From assembly GCA_905221605.1 (NCBI GenBank), contig CAJNDS010002116.1:613055-663984 (forward strand): a stretch of 50,930 nucleotides of DNA. Reading direction: 5' to 3'. The notes below the pieces were generated by a model. It saw only the letters and a program-made list of their open reading frames with translations. It searched no databases and was not told where the DNA came from. This document shows, piece after piece, positions 11,490 through 23,000 of this stretch. How positions within the stretch are numbered: position 1 is the first letter of the stretch; the number at the start of each line of letters is the position of its first letter. The position numbers and the translations under genes were made by a program. This DNA is from Symbiodinium natans (taxonomy: Eukaryota; Sar; Dinophyceae; Suessiales; Symbiodiniaceae).

Positions 11490-12580
11490 ATGTCCTGTTG
11501 CACGCTCATGGCGGATGTTTTCCGGCCATTCTGCCTTAAGTGCCAAGGCGGCTACCCTTGGCTGGGCCATGTTGAATCCCTGGGACCCTACAACAAGCTC
11601 ATACCTTGGAATCTGTGCCATGAAGCTTGTCTGCGGATGGCGCAGCTAAGCTGTCTTGAATGCGGAGCAGCTTGAGGTGGTGCCTCAGACGTTGGGCAGC
11701 GGGCATCATTGTGACTTTCACGGACACGAGTCCTGTTGGCACGGAAGACGGAACACAAATGACACCCAGTAACACTCATTGACGCCCATTGACACCCGTG
11801 ATGGTGCAGGATCCCGTGACCTTGGATCCTTTCATCCTCTTCGGGAAGGAGCGCCGCGTGGATGGAGGCCAGCTGCTCAGTCTCCAAGAGTTCCAGGCGT
11901 CTGACCGCCATTATCCGCTATTGGCTTTTGCACGGTCTCAAAGGCTACAACGTTTTCTGGGGGTTCGGTGAGCTGCACGAGCAGGATACCAGAAGCCAGA
12001 AACGTCAGTGCCGGATGTCCCACATCCAGTACATTAATCCTACTGCAACTCTTCTTCTTCCTTTCCGTTCCTTGTTGGAAGGATCCTCGCCAAACTGCGG
12101 CACGGGAAACTTGTGAAGAGGCCTGGCCACGCTTTAATTTGATTGGCATCCCATTGCAGTGGCCTGGAAGCTTGTCAGGCTCTAGGAATCTTGGGCAGCG
12201 AGCAAGAGATCCTTGCATCCATTGCGGGGCAGGCGCGAAAAAGTGGCGGGCAAGCCTTACGAAAACTTACTTGATAAGAAGTCTAGGTACTGTTCTAGGT
12301 ACTGTGAAGAAGGAGTGCTTGCACCAGTCAGGCAAGTGCTGATGCTGAAGTGCCCTTATTTCTGCACCGGCCCCAGCTTCACGCGGCTTTTGTTTGCTCA
12401 GCTTGTGCACTCAGCGACTTGACGTGCACGGAGGCTTGACATTGGTGCTCAGCAGATTGCATCACTTGCGGAGATGCCAGAGCCTGAATGTTGGCGTTAG
12501 CTCTGAATGGACCAACTCTGGAGAATCGAGGTACCACGAGAGGCCAGGAGCTGTATTTCTCAGACGGCTTCACCTTTGAG
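11490..12580 (+). other. Coding-like segments of an unidentified + strand gene
   Basis: Three pieces look like exons. The first, 11490-11675, is Cys-rich (CLKCQGGYPW, CHEACL, CLECG), suggesting metal binding. The second, about 11811-11930, reads DPVTLDPFILFGKER. The third, about 12213-12340, reads KPYENLLDKKSRYCSRYC. The second has a faint U-box flavour (MVQDPVTL), but the rest of that domain could not be followed. No splice joins could be proven. Confidence 0.25.
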
Positions 12581-13279
12581 ACATCATTAGAATCGTGACA
12601 CATCTTTGGGACGTGGGTCTAGCAGACAAGTCCTTAAATGGGTAAGAACACCCATGCAACCTCTGTTTCCCCAAACGAAGAGACTGCCAAGTCGGCCTTG
12701 CCTGGCGAGACTGAGCGGCGAAACCGAAGGAGCTAGCAGAAGAAAGCGCAGGCAAGGAAAAGCACAGCTGGCCCCAAAAAGAAAGACAGGAATCGCCGCA
12801 CAGGAAAAAAAATCACAAGTCACCAAATCTGTGTCTTAAGGAGAGGAGGCAGCAGATCACCAACCCACCAAAAAAGGTACAAGCAATCCAAATCCAAAAG
12901 CCAGGGATGAATGAAGCAAGAACACGACAAAAGAAAAATCTCACCAGCCCGAGGACAACAGGAATTGTGCAACAACCTGCAATTCCCAGCTTCGCGACAG
13001 CACCGTTTTAAAGCTCCAACCACAGAGTTCCATGGTTGTTGGTACACTGCACCCCAGACAGCCGCAAGAAAAAGTCCACTCAGCAGGGTGAGCATCCATC
13101 GACACTCTGGGAAGCCAGCGGTTGTCGATGATGCTCACATTGTGTGGCGATGCGGGGTCAATGAAGCGACACGCCGAAAACGCAGAACAACATGCCAAGT
13201 GGTGCCGCCCACGAAGCTTGGCATCGCTGCCGTATGCGCAGTTTCTGACACAGTGAAAACAGGAGGTCTATTTTTTAAA
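12580..13279. other. No gene recognised
   Basis: A-rich in 12760-12960. Overlapping ORFs on both strands carry no recognisable motif. Confidence 0.4.
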
Positions 13280-13722
13280 GGATTTTTTGTTTTTTTATGG
13301 GATTTTTTTTTGTTTTTTGTTCTTGCTACTGGTAAACGCTAACCCGAAACCCCGAAACCCCGAAACCCCGAAACCCCGAAACCCCGAAACCCCGAAACCC
13401 CGAAACCCCGAAACCCCGAAACCCCTAAACCCCTAAACCCCTAAACCCTAAACCGTAAACCTGACCCTAAACCCTAAACCCTAAACCCTAAACCCTAAAC
13501 CCTAAACCCTAAACCCTAAACCCTAAACCCTAAACCCTAAACCCTAAACCCTAAACCCTAAACCCTAAACCCTAAACCTTAAACCCTAAGCCCTAAACCT
13601 AAACCCTAAACCCTAAAACCTAAAACCCTAAACCCTAAACCCTAAACCCGAGTGTGAGCGATTAAACCCTAAACCCTAAGCCCTAAAGCAAAAAACAAAA
13701 AACCCAAAAAAACAAAAAAGAC
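13280..13722. repeat. Interstitial telomere-type array with inverted A/T-rich arms
   Basis: The core (13341-13687) starts as an 8-mer CCCCGAAA, changes to CCCCTAAA, then to the plant/dinoflagellate telomere 7-mer CCCTAAA, with a few degenerate units and one 16-base interruption near 13648-13663. The left arm (13280-13322) is T-runs spaced by G. The right arm (13687-13722) is A-runs spaced by C. The reverse complement of the right arm closely resembles the left, so the array sits inside an inverted repeat. The C-strand is on +. It is internal, not at a window end. Confidence 0.93.
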
Positions 13723-13819
13723 CCTAATTTATTTCCCCGGCCGTTAAAACACAGAGGTCGTCTCAGAGTTGTGTCTGGGGCCCATGTCGCTTTAAAAATC
13801 CGTACCCTTCTCTGACCTT

Positions 13820-14298
13820 TGCAGGCGGCAGCTTTGGACTTCGGCTGCTCAGAGTCACTGGGCTTGCCAATTGAACAAACAGTTGTGATTGAGTACCGAA
13901 CGAGTTCGATGGGGCTTTGCATGGGTTCGCGTGGGTTGCGTGCAGGGCCTGGAGCTTTCCAGCTCACTCCAGCTCACCCCAGCTCACCCCAGCTCACCCC
14001 AGCTCACCCAGCTCACTCCAGCTCACTCGTCAGGTCTCAAGCCGCTTGGGCCTTGTCCGCACCAGCGAGGCGACGGGTTTACTTCGCATGTGAAGGCATA
14101 TGCACTTGCAGGCTCGCGCAGGCAAAAATGCAGCCGGGAGGCACGACAAACTGGCACGGTTGCCGCATGCCACTGTCATCGAATCTAGCCTCAACTCTTC
14201 CAGGTGATGTCATGGACGCGCTCTTCGCCGTCCCGGCTCAGGAGTTCCTGGCGGCATGCCACCAGATGCAGGCACGGCCGGCAGTCGGCAATGTCTGA
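13820..14298 (+). CDS. Exon-like pieces of an unidentified gene
   Basis: A frame running to TGA 14296-14298 has coding-like ends: ALDFGCSESLGLPIEQ at about 13828-13875, and DALFAVPAQEFLAACHQMQ at about 14213-14270, after a CCAG acceptor at 14200-14203. The middle is occupied by a 10-base tandem repeat, so the continuous frame is probably not one exon. A further piece in another frame (GFTSHVKAYALAGSRRQK) lies at about 14075-14130. No family is recognised. Confidence 0.3.
13958..14029. repeat. CAGCTCACCC minisatellite
   Basis: About seven imperfect 10-base units of CAGCTCACCC or CAGCTCACTC in tandem, inside the presumed intron of the unidentified gene at 13.8-14.3 kb. Confidence 0.9.
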
Positions 14299-15640
14299 TG
14301 CATGAAGTAAGTCACTTTACGTCTGACGTGTGAAAGGGATGGCGCGGAGGCAAAGGAGGCACACTATTCTTATTTCTGACGGCTCCACTCACATGGAACG
14401 CCTGGAGCGCAGGTAGAGCTTCTGTCTCGCTGCACGCGCTCAACGGTGGCTCAGTATGCTTGCCCAAGGCCATTGTCCAACTTTTATTCGGGTGTTGATC
14501 TACAGGTCCTCGTGAGGAATCTTTATAAGATCCATATTTCATTTCTATGATGTGTGAGCATCCGCGAAGGATCCTCTAAGAGGTGTGCGAAGTAAATTTT
14601 GTTGTGGTGAAAGCTCTGACGACAGGTTGGGACATTGGGCTCAGTTCAAGAAGTTCGTTTTCTGAAAGCAAGGTATAGCGCAAGACTGGCAAAAGCTCTG
14701 CGAAAAGGCCCTGCATGTCTCAGTGACATATCCCTGGAAGGACATTCAGTCCTCCCCGAACCCTTCAATCTAAACTGAGTCCTACTGCAAGCTCGCCTGC
14801 CCCAAGCCACAGCCCTGCACTGAATCTTTGCCATTCTACATCATTTAGCCCTTCCTCAACGCCCAGCCCAATTCTCACATCCGTAGACGTTTTGTGTAGA
14901 CTCTCAGTGTAGCCGCATTTTGCCAACGGTGAAAGCGGGCTCCCAACCTGCAGAGGTTGAAGGGATGCGGGTATCCAAGAAGGGTGCGACCTCCTCAGGA
15001 CCATCGAGAAGCCTTGAGCTTGAGGTCATGATTGTCATGGGAGTTTCCACTTGTTTTTCAGTGGGCTGGCCAGGAGGACTGCGACCAAGGCCGCCAGCAG
15101 TTCACGTGGCAAGCCTCTTGGCCAGGCACAGAACCTAACTGGTGCTAGGGAGGTCTGGGGTCTGAAGGCCTGAGCCTCTTCGAATATCTTGGATCTTGCT
15201 TTCGAGGCCTCGGACTGAGACAGCCTTCAAGCTCCGCAGCTTCTGTTTGCAAGGAAGGCTTCCTTGTGCATGTATCTGAGTGGCACATGTTGTGCTAGCA
15301 GTGCCGGCCTTTTGTGAGAGGACGGGGAGACCACCTGCTTCCTCAGCATACTTTGAACGCCGCACCAATTCCGGGAGTTTCGTGGGACGGAGTTGCAGAC
15401 GGATCAATGCTGGCGGCACAGGCTTAGCACCGGGCAGTTCTGGCACTTGCTGATCGGCGTTCTCTAACCGAGTCCCTCGACACAGGCAATCTTCTCCGCG
15501 ACGTGGACTGGGCCACATGGAAGTAGTTCGGCCTTCACCGTCGAGTCGCTTGCAGATGCCTGCGCCAAGTACCTCAGCCACGCCCTTGAGCTGAGATTGA
15601 CCTGGTCTTGGATTTTGGCTTGTGCTTTTCTGTCTTGATA
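14299..15640. other. No gene recognised
   Basis: Short ORFs on both strands; the longest is minus strand 15135-15668. None has a motif I can name. Confidence 0.35.
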
Positions 15641-15650
15641 CAGGTAGCTT

Positions 15651-16673
15651 CAGTGAAGCGAATGTCAAGCTTTACTTGACCGCAGCACCCCCAGAAGAAG
15701 CAGCACCAAAAAAAGTGCAGAGAGAGCCGCACAGATCATGTTTCAGCTGTCGCAGTTGGCGAAGGCCTGGATGTTGCGAGCTACAGACTCGCCTCAACAG
15801 GCAGGGAGTCATAGCTGAAATCAATCATGTAAAGCCACCAGAATCATTGTGCCAAAGACCAAGAGAAGACGTTGATGTGCAAAGACGCATATGGACACCG
15901 GTTTTAGAAATCGTGTAGAACAGAGACCCCAAAAAGGCTCCCGGTCAATGCATCAACAAACAGCACTTAGGCCTCGCATGGCCTCACCGATGGCTTTGAG
16001 GGTTGCGGCGGGTTGCGGCGGGTTGCGGCGGGGGGAGGATCTGAGAGCCTGGGACATGATGGCTGCTAAGCGCTGGTGCGTCTGCGCCGAGTGCTCGGCC
16101 CGGCCATAGAGCAGGACGAGGAGATGGGGCCTTACAGAATCACAGAATACACTGGATCGACAGTATGATAGTATGAGCCTTGCCGATGTTGGCCCCCGTC
16201 ATCCTTCTTAGCATTTGTTAGCTCGAAGCTGTGAGAATCCGAATCCACAGAGTGCCAGTCCTCTGATGCAAGCATGCCGAATCGGAGCGCAACTTTCAGT
16301 ATCCTGATTGCTCACAGCCAGGGAAAGGGGTGTGACTCCGCTTCGATGGAAACTGTCAGTGAAGCTGAATATGCAGGCCAAGCTTGCTGCAAGACACATC
16401 GTGAGGCCGGCAGCTTATTGTGCAGTCAGCAAGCCATTGTGTGGGATTGTGGCCATGTGGCATCAGATTGGCCCGGTGCCTGCCCGTGATCTCACTCGTG
16501 AATGAACAGGTGCGCAGAACAGCTGTACGCATCGTAGCCAGCATGCGTGGCCAACATGGTGTGGTTCAGGCAGCCATCATGCTGGGCCGTGCACGACAGC
16601 TTAATTCTTACATGTGCGCATGGTCTGCACTACACCTGGTCATGCTGTCAACAAGCACGACCTCAGGCGCGTA
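15651..16673 (+). other. Coding-like segments, unidentified
   Basis: Possible exons on the + strand. One follows a CAG at 15644-15646 (SFSEANVKLYLTAAPPEEAA, about 15649-15710). Others are at about 16350-16505 (NMQAKLAARHIVRPAAYCAV) and about 16510-16625 (QVRRTAVRIVASMRGQHGVV). The last has the look of a helical-repeat protein, which is only an impression. A 10-base GGGTTGCGGC repeat (four copies) lies at 16003-16034. Confidence 0.25.
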
Positions 16674-17457
16674 GACGCGTCTCTTGCTGCGATAGGCACG
16701 CCTGACCGCGAGTTTGGTTGCCAGTTGTCATGAGCCAGTCTTGACATGGTTCTCTTTTCTTCTGCAGGCCACGAGAAGAGCGACCACGAAAGCTTGACTT
16801 CTTGTTATCAGTTCCTTGCAGGCTACGGGTTTGCGCTGCGCGCCCCATGTGCCTGTTGCTGCTTCGTCCGTGGTCAGCTAGGTGCATGCTTCGTCAACGA
16901 GCTGGTCAAGGCAAAACTGTTTTGCTGCCTGTGATGCATGCGATCTGCCAGAAGCTCGCATTGTTGCGAAAGAATCGAAAGACGTCATTTCCGATGAACT
17001 GTAGGTCGGCTGTTGTGGCACCATGCCGGCCATGCGGACCACTGATGTGGTACCGGCCTTTGCCCCCATGTGACAGTAATAATTAATACACTCTGATGAT
17101 GATGATGATGATGATGATCATGCCGAGTTATCTGCAAGCCTTCAAGATAAGGAGGCTGTGTGCAAGAGTCTGTGAGTTGTATCTGTCGATTTCTGCCGTG
17201 CGAGACAGTTGATTGCTCTTATCTTCCAAGCGTCGGAATAGTCGCAGGCCTGCTTTCAGACAAGAGTCTGTTGTAATGGGTCGAGGCCAGGGGCCAGGGC
17301 GAAGGTGTCTAGTCTAGTGCCACCTGCTTGGGCATGAGGGATGATGTTCTGCAAAGGATTCAAGTTTTTCAAGCTATCGTGGGCTCAACAGTAGGGCTTT
17401 TCTCCCAATGCCTCCTATTCCCAGCCAAAAGGCTTCCTGATTGGCTTTGCTGGGTGT
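16674..17457. other. No gene recognised; short GAT repeat
   Basis: (GAT)n at about 17093-17118. ORFs here lack recognisable motifs. Confidence 0.5.
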
Positions 17458-17968
17458 CGGAGGAGAGGAGAGAAGAGAGGAGAAGAGAGGAGAAGAAGAG
17501 AGGAGAAGAAGACAGGAGAAGAAAAGAGGAGGAGGAGGAGGAGAGAGGAGGAGGGAGGAGGAGAGAGGAGGAGGGAGGAGGAGGGTAAGTAGGAGAGAGT
17601 AGGACAGAGTAGGAAGAGGAGAAGGAGTAGGAGAGAGGAGGTAGAATCGAAGAAGGGGTTGGGGGGGGAGGGGGGGGAGAGGAGGAGAGGGGAGGAGGAG
17701 GTAGTGGGGAGGGTGTGAGGAGGTAGAGGAGGGGGAGAGGAGTAGGATAGAGGAAGAGATAGGAGAGAGAGGATGAGAGAGGAGGAGAGAAGAGGAGAGA
17801 GGAGGAGAGAGGAGGAGAGAGGAGGAGAGAGGAAAGGAGAGGATGGAGAGAGGAGGAGAGAGGAGGAGAGAGGAGGAGAGAGGAGGAGAGAGGAGGAGAG
17901 AGGAGGAGAGAGGAGGAGAGAGGAGGAGAGAGGAGGAGAGAGGAGGAGAGAGGAGGAGAGAGGAGGAG
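17458..17968. repeat. Purine-strand minisatellite (GGAGGAGAGA)
   Basis: About 510 bases are almost entirely A and G on the + strand. The right half (17775-17968) is a regular 10-base unit GGAGGAGAGA; the left half is degenerate. The long frames on both strands (Glu/Arg-rich on +, Ser/Leu/Pro-rich on -) are products of the repeat. Confidence 0.97.
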
Positions 17969-18275
17969 GTTTCTCGTCACCAGCAAGGAGAGTCGGGGAG
18001 CAAGAGGGGCAGGGGTCAAGCCTGTGATATTTCCCCAGCCCTTGACCTCCCGGTCTCCTTGCAACCGCGCCGGACAATGCCCTGTGCCCTCAAGCCCCCA
18101 AGAAGAAAGAAGGGGGGGGGGGGCGGGAACGAGAGTGAACCAAACTTTCTTTGATAAAGCAGTACATGCTCTTGGTTGAAGCGCGTCCGCCGCACGCCTC
18201 GGTGAATGTCGCATGCGACACTGCGTTACTCGTGGGAAACGTGCGATCTGTGGAGATTTTTTGAGATCGTGACGT

Positions 18276-18440
18276 GTGGAGTTTTTGGGAATCAGTGTTG
18301 AAGCCGAGGACCAGGCGAGGCAACACCTTGAATCAGCCTGGGCTCAGTTCAAGCCGGCGTGGCTGCCACCGGCTGCAGAGGAGGCGGCCAAGGAAGTGGC
18401 ACGAGACATCGCAAGCAACAGGATCAAGAAGGCAGATGGT
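18276..18440 (+). CDS. Probable exon of an Ala/Glu-rich protein, unidentified
   Basis: An open stretch reads VEFLGISVEAEDQARQHLES, then a Trp/Pro segment (AWAQFKPAWLPPAAEEAAKE) and VARDIASNRIKKADG, and stops just after a plausible GT donor near 18439. Composition is strongly coding-like: helical, few rare residues. A second piece in 18631-18710 (SSQPAASADPAVERGREDV) could be a following exon. No family is recognised. It lies upstream of the transporter on the same strand. Confidence 0.4.
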
Positions 18441-18879
18441 GGTTGAAAGAAAGCCTTACACTTCATGCCACTGCGACGAGTACGAGCATTCTGCTGGTCT
18501 TCGAGCCTGGCAGTTCTTTCGGCGAGGCGTTATGCTTGCGGACTCCAAGTTCAGCTGGAAGATCCTGGAAGCTGGAAGCACTTTGCACAGTGCTATGCGG
18601 CTGCATGTTGACTTGAAACAGTGTCGGGGACTCGAGATGACTCCAGCCAACCAGCGGCGTCGGCTGATCCGGCTGTCGAGCGGGGCCGGGAGGACGTGCT
18701 AGCTGTCATCAGCTGTCGATTGGAGCATTGCCGTGGGAGAGCAGCGGAAGCTCCGAAGCGAATGCCGCGGAGAACTGAGGGCAAGGCTGCACATAAAAGA
18801 CGCCTAGATACGCCTAGCATCGCGCGGTTCACAGAGAGTGAAACAGCAAGGCTGTTGCAGCATCTCTTCTTATGACGGT

Positions 18880-19528
18880 GGCTTGCGAAGTGGCATCGTT
18901 TCAGTTTGGTGATGTGGTAAGAACGAGCGTTGCCTTCTGCACCGCTAGCTTCAAGGCAAAGGCAGTAGTCGGGACCAGGCAGCTTTGCTTTAAAAGTCGT
19001 CGCCGCAGTTAATAAGAAGTCTTGAAGAGGAGCAGGCTTGATGAAAATGCAACAGCTTCGAATCACAAGTCATGCATGCAGCTCCCAATGATGGCAGTGG
19101 GCGAACGGAGACCGATCTCACGAGCCCCAGCTGCACATTTGGGAGTACGGGTAGCTGGTTGCAAGTGCGCGCCAGAGTGAACGATTTTGAGGCTTGCGAC
19201 TGCTACTGGAGATCGTTGTAGACTTTTCAACTGGTTAAGAATTTTCATTTGGTCATTCCTACTTTTGTGGCGGTGATATGGCAGCCCTGTAGCCTGCATT
19301 TGGTAATTAGCCTCCTTCACTTTTGCCCTGAAACCTCACATGCGTTGTCTGCTCAGCAGCCAAGCCGCCAAACAGCCTGCTTGTCGAAGGAGCGTCTACT
19401 TGGCTGTTATGCTCGACAAGATGGGAGCAATGATGATTTTGCCTTTGCTTCCATACATAGCCACGCAGAAGCTTGTCGGCAGCCTTTGACAATGGGCATT
19501 CACGCGCAGCGAGTGCGCGCAGCAAAGG
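18880..19528. other. Region upstream of the MFS transporter exons
   Basis: The transporter's first membrane span and start codon should lie here. A hydrophobic frame near 19235-19275 (LVIPTFVAVIW) is a weak candidate. Nothing firm. Confidence 0.3.
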
Positions 19529-20241
19529 ATGAGTGGTTCAGCCTTTGCCGTTGGCTTGATGCAGTCCTTGTACAGCTTGATGCAGGCCTGGACCTGGCAT
19601 CCTTCACGTGCTAGAGGGGTGGAGAGAGAGTGTGTGTGTGTGTCTCTCTGTGTGTGTCTGTGTGTCTCTGTGTGTGTGTGTGTGTGTAAGCGTGTGTGTC
19701 TGTCTGTGTGTCTGTGTGTCTGTGTGTCTGTGTGTCTGTGTGTCTGTGTGTCTGTGTGTCTGTGTGTCTGTGTGTCTGTGTGTCTGTGTGTCTGTGTGTC
19801 TGTGTGTCTGTGTGTCTGTGTGTCTGTGTGTCTGTGTGTCTGTGTGTCTGTGTGTCTGTGTGTCTGTGTGTCTGTGTGTCTGTGTGTCTGTGTGTCTGTG
19901 TGTCTGTGTGTCTGTGTGCTGTCTGTGGGCTGTCTGTCTGTGTGTGTCTGTCTGTCTGTGTGTGTCTGTCTGTGTGTGTCTGTCTGTGTGTGTCTGTCTG
20001 TGTGTGTGTGTCTGTCTGTGTGTGTCTCTGTCTGTGTGTGTCTCTGTCTGTCTGTCTGTGTCTGTGTCTGTCTGTGTCGTCTGTGTCTGTCTGTGTCTGT
20101 CTGTGTCTGTCTGTGTCTGTCTGTGTCTGTCTGTGTCTGTCTGTGTCTGTCTGTCTGTCTGTCTGTCGTCCGTCCGTCTGTCTGTCTGTCCGTGCGTGCG
20201 TGCGTGCATGCGTGGGTGGGTGTGTGGTGGGTGTGGTGGGT

Positions 20242-20281
<40 letters not shown>

Positions 20282-20369
20282 TGCGTGTCTCTGTGTGTGT
20301 GTGTGTGTGCGCGTGTCTGTGTGTGTCTCTGGGTGTGTGTGTGTGTGTGTGTGTGTGTCTGTGTGTGTC

Positions 20370-20400
<31 letters not shown>

Positions 20401-23000
20401 CTGTGTGTGTGTGTGTCTCTGTGTTGCATAAGTAAGGTCTTTGGAACCATGGTGTTGGGCGCGCTGTCCGACAGCTTGGGCAAGCGTAGGACTCTTTGCT
20501 GCATTTTGCAGGGCAATATGAGAATGCTACTTTCAGCTGTGCAACTTCGCACACCGTTTTCGCATGTATCAGAACAAGCTGAGGATTCTCCTGGTGAGCC
20601 TCTTCAGCTCTTCCGTGTTCCTGCTTGCCTGTGGACTTGCCGTGCCTTGGTAAGTGCATAATTCTGCTCGTTGGTATATAGTGATTCATGCTTGCGAACC
20701 TTGATGTGAGGTTTCGCTCTGGCAACTGCTCCTGTTCCGTGCCTTGCATGGTTTCTTCTCAGGCACTGTGCCTGGGTGGCACAAGCTGCTCCCACTGCTA
20801 CAATGGTGGTGTGTGCATGTGTGCATGTGTGCATGTTCTAGCCGGTCTGTTCTGGAAACTGCTCTCCAAGGTTTGCATTTGCCAGGCTATTGTCGCTGAT
20901 GTCACCGGACCACAGGAGCCCACTGCCGAAGCCCCCACAGCTTTGAGGACGCTCAACCACTTCGAACTTGCAGGAGCGAGTGGGGAAAATGGCCATGATC
21001 ATGGCAGCTTATGGGGCCTGGGAGCCCATGTCACAATGTCACAGGATATGGAAACATGGAATGTTGAAAGAAAAGAGCGTAGAGAAAGACACCCTACTTC
21101 CGCGTCTTTGCCTCGAGGTGGGCGTCGTCCTGGGCCCTGGCCTGGCAGGCTTCGTCGCCCCGTTGGGCGTGCGCTCTGCCTCCAATGGAAAGCAACGAAA
21201 ACCAGACAAAAACGAGAACGCAACAGCAGAAGACACATCGTATGCATTTTATATGCGAAATTGCCGTGCCATCTGTGCCATCCCAGCAGTCCGTTCTCTG
21301 CCCCTTTTGCAGCTACTCAGGCTGGCCGTGTGTGCCACTGCTTCTGTGTGTACCCTGATCAACTTTCTACTGGCTGCATGGCAGCTCCCTGCCTCTTGCT
21401 TGAGTCAGACTGACATTGACATGAAAGTACGATGAGTGTGTTGGGAGCTTCAATAGGCGGGTTCGTCAGAGCATCAGGATGGCAGCAAAGAAGAAGTGGT
21501 GAAGGCTCTGAATTTGGCTGGGTTTAGGGTTCGCTTCACAGTCCCATGGCGCGCGACAATTCCGCGTGTCAGGACGAGGGAGAAGAGGCTCCCAGAAAGC
21601 TATGGTTGTGTTGCAGTAGCACTTGCTCTGTGCAATCATCATTCTTCATGAATTACAGGCGACATCCGCAGGCACGTTCTCTGGATGGAAGCGGCTATTG
21701 CGTGTGCTGCTTGTCGATCCCGTGCTGGGAGCGGCTACTCAGTTTCAGTCAGCTTGCAACGTGCACATGAGCAGACCTTCTCTGGATCCGAAGCGGAGTT
21801 CCAAGGTTTGCTGCATCAGCCTCTTGCAGGAGCTTGCCGAGTTGTCGACTGCAGCCACTATGTAGTGGCTGTAGGACATGAGAGAAGTATATGACGAGGA
21901 GTTTGCAATGGGCGTTTATATGGGGGTGTCCCCACTGCTTTTCAAGGACTCTTCTCAAGCACTCATTCAGACTCATTCAGCAGTTAGCGTCGTTCGCGTG
22001 CGCAAGATGCCGTGCGTGGACATGGAATGTTTTGTCGCGACACCTCAAGGATAGGTATGGCATTACGGCCGGCCAGCTGGGAATCATTTTTTGCGTCGCG
22101 GGTGCCAGCATGATCGTCTTCCAGGCATGTCAGTGCATGGAATGGGAGCGAGGAAAATGAAGATGCAGGCTCAAGATTTCAAGCTTTAAAAATTGAAAGG
22201 AATTTGCTTTCCTTGTTCATCATACATGGCTGGTTCTGCACAAAGCTTGCTAGGGGTTTGTCGTGAGCCGTTTCGTGCGAATCCTTGGCAAGCCACAGCC
22301 CAAGTTGCAATTGGGCGCTGGCACGATGTTCGCGCTCCAGATCTTGTAACTTGCAGCAGCAACAGGTCAACGAGCATCACTTGTGGCTGTGTTCTACGAA
22401 ACTTGCCTGCAGAGCAGCACTCGACTGTCTCAAGAGATCCACAGCAGATGCCGATATGTTCCGATGCAGGCCTGTTGATGTATGGATGTCTTGCTGCATT
22501 CTGCCAGCCACTGCTTCCAATGCTTTCTGCAGATGCTTGGCTTGATTTGAGCGCTTGGATGTCGAATGAGCCTAAGCAGGCAATCTTAGAAAACAGAGGT
22601 GTGTGTGGTGGCTGGCGGCGCTTTGATTGCCCTCTTCTGAGTGACGGGGTGTGAGTCTGAAAGTGCATGCACTGATTCGCGGATATGAGCCCAGAGGACC
22701 CGTGTGCTGCAAGCCTGACCAGCGACAGGGCCCCCAAGGCAGGAGCTAGTTTGGAAGTTGGGAAGGAAAATCCTTAGGCATCTTTTCGGCATCTTGCGTG
22801 TCTTGCTGGCAGGGCCTCAGCGGCGTCTTTATGGGTGCATACCAGGCCAGCTACATCTCGACACTTAGAGACCAAGATTTCAGTTGCTGATAGCTTGCTG
22901 ACTGCCGCAGTCTGCTGCGTCGGTGGGTGCCTTTATTGGGCCAGCGACTGGTGGACTGCTGTATAGTTTCTCGCAGCTTGGCAGCAAGGCGTGCTAGTCT
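19529..23000 (+). CDS. Major facilitator superfamily transporter (DHA1/TetA-like), multi-exon
   Basis: A 12-span proton-coupled or facilitative carrier of small solutes; substrate unknown. Pieces in order: span 2 ([11 protein letters not shown]) ending 19585; from 20437, the MFS signature loop ([12 protein letters not shown]); span 3 ([19 protein letters not shown]) ending at GTAAGT 20649; ADVTGPQ ending 20915; 20974-21015 ([14 protein letters not shown]); from 21118, the antiporter-type span-5 motif ([17 protein letters not shown]); span 6 ([14 protein letters not shown]) about 21320-21395; 22050-22124 ([15 protein letters not shown], span 7); about 22470-22535 ([18 protein letters not shown]); from 22813 ([16 protein letters not shown]); about 22911-22988 ([16 protein letters not shown], span 11). 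Introns: 19586-20436 GC-AG, 20916-20973 GA-AG, 21016-21117 GC-AG. Start, span 12 and the stop were not located. Confidence 0.85.
19628..20425. repeat. TGTGTCTG / TG microsatellite inside an MFS intron
   Basis: About 800 bases of TG-rich repeat: a regular TGTGTCTG unit (19690-19915), a TGTCTG variant region, then plain TG with GC interruptions. It lies wholly within the transporter intron 19586-20436. The frames of up to 381 codons on both strands here are artefacts. Confidence 0.97.

Noticed and set aside
11789-11930. Possible U-box (MVQDPVTL, then a distant RLTAIIRYWLL)
   Set aside because: The linking segment and the Cys-Pro part of the domain could not be read, and no splice join could be justified.
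17369-18214. 281-codon Ser/Leu/Pro-rich ORF on the minus strand and Glu/Arg-rich ORFs on the plus strand
   Set aside because: Products of the purine-strand minisatellite; no domain in the short unique flanks.
19529-20749. Long Cys/Val/Ser- and Thr/His-rich ORFs (275-381 codons) on both strands
   Set aside because: They are translations of the TG/TGTGTCTG microsatellite, which lies inside an intron of the MFS gene.
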